DNA of 64,000 bases from contig NC_067205.1 in the NCBI RefSeq assembly GCF_026262505.1, positions 19,961,645-20,025,644 on the forward strand, in the 5' to 3' direction. The notes below the pieces were generated by a model. That model was not told the DNA's origin. It saw only the letters and a list, made by a program, of their open reading frames with translations, and made no database searches. The position numbers were made by a program, and so were the translations under genes. Positions 12,973-23,517 of the stretch are shown in pieces; the stretch's first letter is position 1; each line of letters opens with the position of its first letter. This DNA comes from Trichomonas vaginalis G3 (lineage: Eukaryota; Parabasalia; Trichomonadida; Trichomonadidae).

Positions 12973-15150
12973 GGAAAATGCTTCTGAAACTTTGGCAAAT
13001 AACTTTTTTTTTGGGACAGTTTGTCCCGAAGATTCTTATTATTATTGTCAAAAAAAAAAATCAGGCAATTAAGGGCTGCAACCTATAGGGAAATAAAGGA
13101 CAAAACAATTAACAGTTCAAGGATTACTATACAGTCATGTGTGGATGAGGTATGTCAGGAAGTGGAAAGCATGTGTAATTGAAATTTTTATCATTAATCA
13201 ATTAAACAAAATAGAAAATAATTTACCAAAAAGGAAAATTATAAGTTTAAAAGAAGAACAAATTTTATTTTCTTTCTTTGGAGCAAATACCCAATTTTCC
13301 TTACTTTTACACCTCTCTAAAAGCTTGGGACACCGCCTATCGTGGAAGTAGCTATTTAATAGAACCACCAAGGGTATTTTTCGGACCCTGCCGGTGTAGT
13401 GGAAACATCCGACATTAATGATTTCATTATGCCAAGGTTTGATTCCCATTTTACCAAATTTTTCTTTTTTGATCATGAATTTTCTTTGGGTCACTATAAG
13501 ATTTGTTTCATGTTCTAAATCTGCCTGCATATGTAATCTATTTTTTATTAACCTATTTTTATAAAACTATTGGATTGCCAAATTTGAATATATTTTTAAA
13601 TCATAAAAAAACTTCCAAAAAACTATTTAAATATTATGTTTTATGATAGTTGCCGATACTCAAATATCAGATTACTTAGATCCTAATATATCCGAATTTT
13701 TTTCTTAAAATAAACTTCAAACTTCTTGAACAATCTTATTCTTTCATCAATTGTAAATTTTTAAAACCATTTTTTAAAATAATTTTGCCGTTAAATTTCA
13801 TTCTCATTTGTTTTAAATCGAAATTGATTACATTTTCAAAAAAATTTAATATTGACTTATTGAAATCTTTTTTAAGGTGAATAGTATTGTTTTTATTAAA
13901 AGTATAATGGAATAATATATAAAAAATCAATGAAAATATAAGCAGATTTTAGTTTTACAAAACAAATATTGAGCAAGCAAATTTCAAACTTTTGCTGGCA
14001 ATTTTCGAATTGCCTCAAGTTTTGGTAGTATTATGTGATACCTATAAACTCGGCTTAATTCAAAATCGATTTTTCTTATGAGTTATTTGAGAAAATTTGA
14101 TTGCAATGAGAAGGATTTCGACGTTTTTGATAAACTAGAGGCTTGGCTTTAGGGGTAGTTCATTATGCTGTAAGTTTGATTGCGTAGATCTCTTTTTTAT
14201 TGTAATTCTTTCAGCCATTGGAGATCGAGAATGAATCTTTTTGAGAACTTTATGAGTTTTTACACCCGTTAAAGAGGTCCTTCGAGGAAAGATAGTCCAG
14301 ACTACATGAAGATGTGGGTTTAACCAAAAATCCGATTGGTTCCCCATATTCATGTAGATCTTTCGAAAAAATGAGCACCAAAAAAAAGCCAAAAAAATAA
14401 GGCTTTTTTATTGGATTTGTACACTAGGATCAATAATCTTTTAGGATCTGACCCTCTTTAGCCAGAAGATATGAGGTCCTTTCTAGGAAAACGATCTATC
14501 ATCCATAAAAAAATGAATTACTCGTTTTCCCAGAAAATTACATGGGGTGGTAAAAGTTAAGGAAAATCTGGGTTAAATAATACTATTTCAGATTTCATAG
14601 TAAGTTTAAAGGAATTAATTACAGAAAATTTATTTAGAATATATACTGAATTAAAAAGACATAACTTGCATAAAAATAATGATTTCAGCTAATATTTTAA
14701 TAACCCTCGATCCAAAAATACAAAGCATTTCAAAAGTTTCGAGATATTAAATTTTAATAAAATTTCGAAATTTAATTTTTTCTTAAAGTGTCAAATATAA
14801 CGTATTTTCTTTCAGAAATATTTTTCAAAAATGGTTCATGTTCACGTTTATAGCAATACTACTGAGAATATTTTTTGGCATGTCAGATTTTTTTGAATGG
14901 TTTTTACGATTTTTAAACATAGGTTTATTCCTAATATTACTAAATAAATATTTTATTTATTACAATTTTGTGCTCAAAAAACATTAAAATTTTGAGAGTT
15001 GGAATACTTCTAAAAAAACATGTAAAATAATATTGTTTCGTATGTCAGGATGTGAAAAAGTTGCATACTTGTAGTAAATTGAAATTTTTATTCATTTTAA
15101 AAATCAATAAAACAAGTGAAAATATCAAATTTACCAAAAAGGAAAATTAT
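12973..15150. other. No gene seen
   Basis: Degraded copy of 32552-34686. It contains the same imperfect inverted repeat (near 14285-14355) and poly-A-rich spacer. The short ORFs on both strands are not conserved between the copies. Confidence 0.6.
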
Positions 15151-16115
15151 TAAGTTTAAAAGAAGAACAAAAATTTTTATTTTCTTTCTTTGGTTACAAT
15201 AATAAACTATTTCAAGATTTCCTCACATGGAACTTAAATCAATGAATTTTAAATTATTCTTAAATGATTCTGCTTCCCTCTCTAGTTGTATCAAACTTTC
15301 ATCAGTTGATTAAATCATCAATGTTAGTAATTGATGTTATTATAAATCTTGTCCACCATGACTTCCTTTAAATAAAACCTCCATTATCTGTCGATTGTTT
15401 TTGGAAAGAGAATTGAAAATATCAAGTTTATTAGATTCTTACAGAAACACATTCCCCAATCTTCATAATTTTGAGGAATTATTGATATAATTACATCGGT
15501 CAATTCTTCCTTTGACAAGAAACACCCAGTAATAACCCATTTCAGTTGCTTTTAAATTCCTCAAAAATACAAAATGAAACCATTCTACTGTTGATTAACA
15601 TCATTGATAACCAAAACCTGTACATCGTACTTGAAATTACAGTTAGAAATGTTTGTTTTTAAGTGATGTAAAACCTTGCAATTGGTAAATCATATTTAAG
15701 GAACTGAACTATTCCTCCAATTACAATTGATCCCTGGAGGAGTGTACTGTTTGACTTTTGCCTTGGAAAAAAGCAAATTGGCTTATTAAGGAGTTTTGCT
15801 TTCAAATGAACAGAATTTATCAATTAATATTTTATTTTTATTATAACTTGAAATATACTGTACCCCCCATGGACCTTCTGAAAAAACGTTTTCGCAAAGT
15901 TAAAATCGAGCAACCAGTTATATTTCGAATTCAACTCTTCTATTGAAGAATTGATAAACTTGCAGATGTATGCAAAGCATTTTGCTAGATGCTGCTGTGA
16001 CTATTTTTCACTTCACCGGTAAAAACTTGGAAGGAGGACTAATTCCTTCATAGTAAAGGTTCCAATGCTATCTTGATTAGCATCGGCTGATGGGGATACT
16101 TCTCGAGTACAATTA
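15150..16115 (-). pseudogene. Beta-helix surface-protein relic
   Basis: Copy of 34687-35640 with many indels. Fragments of the asparagine/cysteine-rich repeats can be read in three frames. Confidence 0.7.
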
Positions 16116-16284
16116 TTGCACTTAAAACAATGAGTTTTTAGGACACATTGCAAAGTATTTAAAAGGATGGGGGTGGACACCAAAAAGTGAACTTTCCTTC
16201 ATTTAAAAAAATGAAATTCACTGGAAATTCATTCAAATATTTTATTATTTATCTGTTAGTTTGTGTTGAATCAAAAGTATAGCT

Positions 16285-16565
16285 GTTCAGAATAATTCAT
16301 TTTTTAATAAGTCTGGGAATCTATTGTTACGTTTACTTCTCATCGACTGATTAATAACAATAATTATCGTATTCATGTAATGATACCACATTTCTCTGCG
16401 GTAAATCCAAACTCCATAAATGATGAACAAAATAAATTTATTGTAAGGTACTTTATAATGACGAATCCTGTTGATGATGATTTTTTTACTCAGAAGAACA
16501 AAGATAATTCCAAGCATTGTATTCAAAAAGAAAAATATAAAAAGTATTGAATAATATAACAATTA
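16285..16565 (+). pseudogene. HP1-like gene 5' fragment
   Basis: Copy of 35795-36060. It carries the TTCATTTTTTAATAAGTCTGG block, so, as in that copy, the start codon of the HP1-like gene is already lost. Confidence 0.65.
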
Positions 16566-16589
16566 TTAAATATAAACAAATAAAACAAA

Positions 16590-17142
16590 TTATCAATTCC
16601 TATGAGGAACTTATTATTTATAATTATAGGCTTGATTTGGATTATCTCTTTTGATTCTGGGGAGTAGAATAGAATTATAATTATCATCATCTTGAACTAG
16701 AATATCGAGGAATTTTCGTTTAAAAGGCGAGGTTTTTGAATGGGTTTCTTTATTTGTTGTTGTTTTTGAATTGATTGTTGATAATTTTCTTTTTGTGAAA
16801 TTTGTGTGATTTGCTATTTTAGGTTATTGTAATTATACTTCTTGGTGTGTATTGATTTGTCTTTGTTTGAGTCCGCGATTCATCATCACTTGATGAAGAG
16901 AATAAATCTTGATAAACCGTTTTTAAGAGTTAAAGGATAATTTTATCTGGGTCACTAATCGAATATTATTGGTGAACTCAATAGATAGTGTTCATTAGAC
17001 AAAACTGACTCTGAAAGGCGAGATCGATTAAATTCATTGTAGAAATTGACCTGATATTTATCTGATCTGTTTCCGTATCTGTTCAGTTTAGGAATACGTA
17101 ACACGAAAGCACGGATGATCGTCTCACTAGCATAAACTCCGT
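16590..17142 (-). pseudogene. Truncated copy of the acidic disordered-protein gene
   Basis: Corresponds to the 3' half of 36087-37125 and stops at the chimeric joint near 17142, where sequence of the Maverick gene at 17146-17629 begins. Indels break the frame. Confidence 0.7.
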
Positions 17143-17145
17143 TCT

Positions 17146-17629
17146 TTGAAAAATTGAATCTTAACGTCTGAATCTTGAACATCACAAAGAATGGCGATAA
17201 TGTGAATTAATGATTCATAAGGTAAAATAATTAAACCGGATTGATCAATTAAATTTATTATTGAATCATAATTATTAATTATTATATCACGGTAAATTTT
17301 CATTAATTCAGAATTAATGTCTATTTTATATGGGTTCTCGATGTTTGATGAAAGAGGTGGGGGTATGTTGGATAAGTGGGAATTTCAACAGGTTCTTTAC
17401 CGGGTTCAGATAAAATGATTGGGTCTCCATCTTCTTTATTTTGCTCCTCCTCCTTTTTCGGTAAGTCACGAGTTAATAAATTTGGTTGAGTTGCTGACCT
17501 TGTTAATTCAGGGCTAACATTAACTTTAACATTTTGAATAATTCGTGATTTATCATCATTTACGTTATAACCAACCGTAATCTCTGCTTTTGCGTTAGTG
17601 TTCTTTTGACTAGTGAAACGTCTTCTCAT
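17146..17629 (-). pseudogene. Maverick 1 hypothetical protein, frameshifted and truncated
   Basis: The start at 17627-17629 follows a T-run box (ATATTTTTTTATTCGATTATAA) like other genes of the element. The first 102 codons run to about 17321: a basic start (MRRRFTSQK), then a proline/glutamate-rich linker (LPKKEEEQNKEDGD). A C-homopolymer near 17355 shifts the frame; in the next frame the protein continues (PPLSSNIENPYKID...) for about 70 residues that include an isoleucine-rich helical stretch. It stops close to the joint with the duplicated region, so the original C-terminus is probably missing. Not recognised; position after the capsid-ATPase block suggests a virion or packaging-related role, which is inference only. 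Confidence 0.5.
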
Positions 17630-17661
17630 TTATAATCGAATAAAAAAATATATTTAAACTT

Positions 17662-18561
17662 TTATTTTGCTGGAAGTTTTGAATCTATTATTCCCTGTAT
17701 TTGTTCATGAAGTTGATTTTTAGCTGGTTCATTGTAATTAATAGACCTAATATATTCATTAATTGCATTCTTATAATCATCTGATTTCTCAAATTTTCTT
17801 TTATCTGATTCCTTAACTAAATCATAAGTTAAACCTCGTTGCTGATATAATGGTTTCTTAATTAAATCTTTGAATGCTTGAGATAAAGCACCTGATGCAA
17901 TTCTTGCTACTATAATTGGTTGGAATTGATGTTTAAGTTCATCTTTAACATTTGCGAAAACTGGATCGAATAAAGCAACTTTAAAGAATTTCTTAGCTGA
18001 AATTTCGGGTCTAATATTTGCATATTGACCATCAAACTGGTTAGAATATCGTGGTAATCCATCCGGTCCCTCTTCAATAGCATTTAATTCTTCATTGAAA
18101 TAAGAATATGGATTATGACGGTATGAATTAATTGGACCATTTTCACCTTCTCCAATGTATTGTTTAACAGCTTTTCCATTTTCATCAAATTGCATAGGAT
18201 AACGCTCATTATATGCTTTACGTTTAGGATAATCAGTCATAGTTAATTTGTAACCATTTATGACTTTAATATTTCCTTGACCATCAGTAATGAAAACTTC
18301 ATTTATACCATCAGGTTTTCCATTTGGACCCGTAATGTCTGCTTCGTGTGCTTCCCAATTTGGACCTTGACGTTTGGCATATGCTTGAGCTTCTGGTAAT
18401 GTTAAAACGTTTCTCATTTGTTTAACATCTTTTTGAAGACCAGCAACAATATGAACTAATTCTTTCATTCCATCAGGAACTTTCATAGTTCTATTATATG
18501 CACTCTTTTTGTTTGTTCCTTGTTTTAATGGAACCTGTAGAAGATTTGCTATTTCTGTCAT
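17662..18561 (-). CDS. Maverick 1 conserved hypothetical protein, 299 aa
   Basis: Intact 299-codon frame, the longest undamaged gene of Maverick 1. It starts at the ATG at 18559-18561, preceded by the T-run box ATTTTTTATTTATAATTAAAC. The protein is hydrophilic with no signal peptide or membrane segment. It has a central glycine/asparagine-rich part (residues about 75-110, with [15 protein letters not shown]) and a helical C-terminal third rich in lysine and glutamine ([12 protein letters not shown]). It lies 41 bp downstream of the ATPase on the same strand. I do not recognise the family. A structural or core component of the virus-like particle is a guess from position. Confidence 0.7.
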   Translation of the reverse strand: MTEIANLLQVPLKQGTNKKSAYNRTMKVPDGMKELVHIVAGLQKDVKQMRNVLTLPEAQAYAKRQGPNWEAHEADITGPNGKPDGINEVFITDGQGNIKVINGYKLTMTDYPKRKAYNERYPMQFDENGKAVKQYIGEGENGPINSYRHNPYSYFNEELNAIEEGPDGLPRYSNQFDGQYANIRPEISAKKFFKVALFDPVFANVKDELKHQFQPIIVARIASGALSQAFKDLIKKPLYQQRGLTYDLVKESDKRKFEKSDDYKNAINEYIRSINYNEPAKNQLHEQIQGIIDSKLPAK

Positions 18562-18601
18562 GTTTAATTATAAATAAAAAATAAAAATTAATTATAAAAA
18601 G

Positions 18602-19427
18602 TTAATCAAATTTAACACCTCCTTTATTTAAATCAACTATTATTTTCCCATGTTCACCTAATTGCTGATATTGTGTGTAAAGTTCATTAATGCTCATTGG
18701 TAAATTCACTTGATAAAGCATAACGTTCAACTGTTGACGACTAAACCACTGAAAATGAAAAGGGTTGATAGATTTGATTTAATGTTTGTGCTTAATGCTT
18801 TGAAGTATTGAACAGCCATGAAGAATGAACACTGAATGTGTCGACATTGAGTTAATAACTGATTAAAATATGATTTCTCATTTGTTATTAGTTTTGATTT
18901 CACTGCATCATCTAGAAAAATGAGTGAATGCAAAAATTCTCTATCAAAATTTGAAATAGAAAGTGTTTCAAATAATTCATCCCGTTGTTTATCAATAATT
19001 TTATCCTCTAATCCTTGCTTCTTGATTGTATTATATAATTCTTTATACATTAAAAAGTTTTTTAAATAATCTTCTGCTTCTTCTTGTGATAAAGAAATAA
19101 TTGGAATTTTGATTAAATGCTTTAAAGATTCAAATGTATCATCTGAAGGTGAACCTGAACGGTTGATATAAATTAACACATGTGAATAGGGGAAGTGTTA
19201 GCAATAATGATAATTTGTTTTAATATCGTTAATGTTTTACCTTTATTTTGTTTACCAATTGCTGCAGTGATTGAATTTAAGTAACATTCAGAATATGGAA
19301 TTTTCATTAATTTTTCCTTAGATAGAGCATTTCTATTATCACTCAATGCTTCATTAATCATATCATCTATGTATGTATTATATACTCGTGCTAATTCTTC
19401 ATAAGGAGTGGATGAATTTAAATCCAT
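18602..19427 (-). pseudogene. Maverick packaging ATPase (FtsK/HerA-type), two frameshifts
   Basis: The start is ATG at 19425-19427, after the box ATTTTTGATTAA. The Walker A motif GKQNKGKT is encoded near 19232-19255 (about residue 60) and a Walker B-like LIFLDDA near 18905-18925. These mark the P-loop ATPase that packages DNA into Polinton and adenovirus-like or NCLDV capsids. The frame shifts near 19175 (after residues SPIH) and again near 18735, where LFIFSG continues as FSRQQLNVMLYQ and ends at the TAA at 18602-18604. With both shifts ignored the product would be about 270 residues, somewhat longer than the usual 210-260. Both shifts are one or two bases and could be sequencing errors. It follows the capsid gene on the same strand, separated now by the Mutator-like insertion. 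Confidence 0.7.
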
Positions 19428-19445
19428 TTAATCAAAAATAAATTT

Positions 19446-19453
19446 ATAATTTT
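19446..19453. repeat. 8-bp target site duplication, left
   Basis: ATAATTTT directly before the left TIR of the Mutator-like element; the same 8 bases follow the right TIR at 27152-27159. An 8-11 bp duplication is typical of Mutator-like insertion. Confidence 0.8.
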
Positions 19454-20241
19454 GAGATATAAAAATTGCTCACATTTGCTCACATTTTGGCACTTTTTGT
19501 ACGTTTGTCAAAAAATTGTGAGGAAGATCTCACAAAAATAGTCAAAATGTGAGCAAATTTTGAGAAGTGCTCACATTTTGACATACGATTATTTTCATAC
19601 GTTTTTTTGATGAATTCTAATAAAACTTCATTACCACTTTCAGAACGAAGCGTAACTTTTCAGCACGTAACGCTCTATCATGTGTAGTGACATATTATTC
19701 AAAAAAACTCAGATTGCTTATCTTATAATAACAATTTCATTAGAAAAAATGCACGATTTCACGCTAAAACTTTGAAGCAATTCTTAAATTCGGATAAAAA
19801 ATCGATATGTATTACACTTTAAACTTCAAAAAATGGTTCAAAATTTAGACTTAGTTTATCTTAACAATATAGCAGATTTTAAGCCGAACAAGTAGGAGTA
19901 ATAGAAATAGCTCTTGAAAATAATTACAATTAGTAATATGTAAGTCAAAGTTCGAGTATTCTAATAAATAAACGTTCCGGATTTTCTTTACTACAAGAAT
20001 CAATACTTAATATATAGAAGCAACAGTAAAAACTTATTAGAGATTCAAAAAGAAAGTTGACTAAAGAGAATCTTTTTATATAAGTAATTTTATTTTTTTG
20101 AAATACGAGATCGAATAAACATGTATTTTATTTTATTACTATAATAATACGTTTTTACATAGTAAGAAAGTTTAGAGACTGAAATGAAATTAAAAATTGA
20201 GAAAAAAATAAAGCTTTTCTATAAAAATTCATATTAATATT
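19454..20241. repeat. MULE left terminal inverted repeat
   Basis: Pairs with the reverse complement of 26365-27151. It ends internally at ATAAAAATTCATATTAATAT, after which the two sides diverge. The outer 150 bases contain several TGTGAGCA / TGCTCACA words, discussed under findings as possible transposase binding sites. Confidence 0.88.
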
Positions 20242-20649
20242 TATTTGATTGAGTTAAAGTTATCCAATTTATTTGGTTCAGTTTAAAATTATTTGTATTT
20301 AAAATATTTTAGAAATATTTACAATAATATTCATATAATTATCGATTAAATCGTTGCAGAAAGTAAAATGATATAATTTGCTATATTTAGAATTTAAGAA
20401 ATTTTAAATGGTGAAAAAAATAGAAAAAATATGAAAAAATAGACAAAATATTGGAGACTTCTAATTAAGAATGAAAGACTTGTCATTATTCTGGAATTCA
20501 TAGCATGAAGATATTGTAAGGTACATTATGTATATATATATACATCTTTCCATCAAATAATCTTCAATCTACTTATAAAAAATATTAAAAAAATCATAAA
20601 AATGTTTATTATAATAACGATAAAGTTGAATAGAAATCAATGTTACATA
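20242..20649. other. MULE spacer, nothing recognised
   Basis: AT-rich, with a TATATATATACA tract near 20530. It separates the left TIR from the 3' end of the transposase and presumably serves as its 3' untranslated region. Confidence 0.5.
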
Positions 20650-23517
20650 TTATTGAAATAAATCATCTTCGGCAATTTCAATGTTTTCTATCTTTTCATT
20701 TTTTGTTTCTTCTAAATTTATTTGAATGTCATCAAGTATTTGATCACTTGACATATACCTTTCAATTTCAATATCTCTGAAATCAATTCCAGAATGTTTG
20801 GACAAATCCTTATATTTTTTCATTATATCCTCAGGAATTAATGATATTTCCAGACCAAAATGCTCTTCAAATAACTGAATCTCTTCATTTATTTTTTTCA
20901 ATTTAATGAAATACGACTGTTTATGATCACTTGTGTTTTTATCTGCCCGTGCATATCGATGCAAAATCGCTAAATCCACTTTCATTAAAGTGTGTACCGT
21001 CTTTAAAATTGTGGGATGTGAATATACAATATTTGTATTTAACACTTTGTTGTACGATTCTACGCCATTATTAGAATAAATATTGTCGAATACTTTGAGC
21101 TTGCTGATTGAATTATAGCTTGTGCTCCATGTTTTAATAAAGTATTTTGCAAATTCATTTGTATCTTGAATGCATTTAATTTTATTACAAACCAAATCAA
21201 AAACTTCTTCTGGCATGAATGGAGAAGCGCATAATAACTTTAAAAGAATTTTATTGTTAAGATCTTCTGGATCACATTTTTTCTTGAAATTCTTAACTAA
21301 TGCTGCAATAAAGTGATATATGCATCCAGTCAATATGGTTTGCTCTCCTTTTCTTTTATAAATTGAGCCTTGAAGTGCTTTTTCGAAATCAGTTGTTATA
21401 ACATCAAATGTTGATAAAGGAATTTTAATATCAGTATCATACTCCATAATACTAAATACTCTTTGATAATCAGTTTCTGTTCTTCCCGTCATGATTATAT
21501 GTAAAAACGGTAGATACAGTTGAGTTGCTTGGTCAAAAATTAACAAATTTAATAATTGGCCATTCATTATTGATACAGGAACGACTTTGAAGGTTCCATC
21601 AATAAAACAATGTGATGAATACCGTGCAACTCGAATGAAACGTTCCAATCCAAAAAAATAATAGGCATTATCATTTTTTGTGCTTTGGGTAATAAAATAT
21701 GATCTTTGATTAAAAAATTCTAACATTTCATTAATAAGATCAATCTCTGATTTTGATTTGACAGGATGAACTTCATAATACAGCTGTTGGACTTTCTTCT
21801 CTGATATCTGAATGAAATTAGTAGACTGGGCTTGATTACAGTCATATATCAGTTGATTTGCATACTTTCTTGTTTCTGATATCGTTGCGGTTGGATTTTT
21901 GACAACATAATCTTGAACTTGAGATTCAATATCATAGTTCATTGGATTTGTTCCTTTAATTATTTGAGATTGTTTTGCAGGTCGGCAGTTATGAAGTTTA
22001 CTGTCTGGTTTTTCTTCAGGAGAAATATTTAATTTCTCATCAAAGACTTTTACATGCATACAAAAGTTGCATCTAGGTTTATATCCGCAATAATAAATAA
22101 TTTCTAAATAATTATTATGAGCATTGTAACGTTGAAATCTCAAAGGATGACCATTTGTATATATGGTTAATGAATATTTAATACGTGCGGATTGGGAAAT
22201 TGAAAATGTATGATAAGTCCTCAGAATATTTTTGATTCTTTTTCGGTGAATCTCTTTATTTTTATCATCAAAAGATTGATAATTAGGAATAAGTTCAATG
22301 CAAGCTTTATTAACGATAATAGATTGTTTATGCGTTGAAAAATTATTTTGGTAATCATAAGCAAAATTTGGCACTAGATGTGTATTTTGTAAATCTGTTA
22401 ATGGAGGATTATCGGTTAAATGATTAGAAATTTGGGAAGAATAAGAAGCAGTTTCATTAGGTAGTGAGGATTGATGCTGAGGGATTTGACGCTGAATATC
22501 CGAATTTATTGTTGCATTTTGTCTTTGATTTGTGTTTGAAGGAGACTCCACTTATTGTTGCATTTTGTCTTTGATTTGTGTTTGGAAATGAAACTGCATT
22601 TATTGTTGCATTTTGTCTTTGATTTGTGTTTGGAAATGAAACTGCATTTATTGTTGCAGTTTGTCTTTGATTTGTGTTTGGAGGAGAAACTCCACTTATT
22701 GTTCATTTTGTCTTATATTTGAATTTTGAGCAGTTACTCCACTTATTGTTGCAGTTTGTTCATCTAATAAAATTTGTTCATTCTCCTCCTCTTTGAATTC
22801 ATTGAATTCTTCGGAACTTAAATATCTGTTTAATAGAGAATCCGAGTTTTCGTTGTCTTCATCTTGAAATGGCCAATTCTTTCTTATATTGTTATCTTTA
22901 TCATGAGTTTCTATAGAAAAATCATTTTTATCCTTTTGTTTACTTTCTTCATCATAATCGATATCACTATCATTCTCACTATAAGAATCTTCAGCTTCTT
23001 CATTTGGTAAAATTGTCTCATATAATTTATTTTTATTTCCATCTGAAATTGTTACTTTATACTCTCCTTCTAACATTTTTTTAATTTCATCAACAGGATT
23101 GAATACTTCCTGAAGACAATTGAAATTCATGATTTTAATTGCTTCTTCTATTATGTTATTGCTCATATACAACGCAAACTTGGCTGCCCACAATAAATTT
23201 TCGTCATTTTGTGATATTTGATTAATCTTTTTGTCTTGATCTTCAGAAGTTTTTATACTGTTTACAATCGGAATTGAAAATAAGTTAAAAGGCTTCTTTT
23301 TTCTTTTAATATTGATAGTAATTTTGTTATTACAGCGCAAATTATCCAGAACACCTAAATTTTTGTTATTTGTTGTTAATTCGAATGTGTTTAGAGGTAA
23401 ACTTAGCTTGTGAGATATATATAAATAAAGTGTTAATGCTTTAACCGCTCTTGGTGGAATGACATATAATTTTGTATCCTTATAAATAAATTTAATGTAG
23501 TTTTCCATTTTTGTCAC
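20650..23517 (-). pseudogene. Mutator-like (MULE) transposase, two apparent frameshifts
   Basis: The C-terminal 633-codon part (20650-22551) contains the MULE DDE core. FIDGTFK lies at about residue 318 of that part (first Asp), TTDFEKAL at about 384 (second Asp), the CIYH motif at about 411, and NNGVESYNK at about 496 supplies the Glu. Upstream is a cysteine/histidine cluster (CGYKPRCNFC ... HNC) like FLYWCH/WRKY-type DNA-binding fingers. The N-terminal 273-codon part (22696-23517) starts MTKMENYIKF and ends in a very acidic region. The two are joined by a 48-bp tandem repeat. A missing C near 22703 and a second lost base near 22552 separate them. Bridged, the protein would be about 950 residues, within the range of large MULE transposases. 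The 633-residue part would otherwise have to start at a GTG. It probably acts on the element's TIRs. Confidence 0.8.
22505..22735 (-). repeat. 48-bp in-frame tandem repeat in transposase
   Basis: Four to five copies of a 48-bp unit encode a 16-residue repeat of the form NATINAVSFPNTNQRQ, with variants ISGVSPPNTNQRQ. The unit length keeps the frame, but two copies have each lost one base, which splits the gene. The repeat forms a polar linker between the acidic N-terminal half and the DNA-binding/catalytic half. Confidence 0.8.

Larger units (their letters stand above)
1..17142 (+). repeat. Degraded direct copy of 19976-36634
   Basis: The whole stretch follows 19976-36634 in order and orientation: inner part of a Mutator-like left TIR, transposase, right TIR, Maverick capsid and small genes, HP1-like fragments, disordered-protein gene, beta-helix gene. 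The two differ mainly by scattered one- and two-base insertions and deletions, often in homopolymers, and this copy is about 3% longer. No long reading frame survives. A block near 11140-11210 has swollen runs of A, C and T absent from the other copy. The right edge (about 17135-17145) joins the interior of the disordered-protein gene to the interior of a Maverick gene, so it is not a natural element end. Either a decayed duplication or an unpolished/mis-joined assembly end; I favour the second. Confidence 0.9.

Noticed and set aside
22505-22735. Regular 48-bp repeats as a CRISPR array
   Set aside because: No spacers; the repeats are contiguous, in frame and part of a transposase, in a eukaryotic genome.
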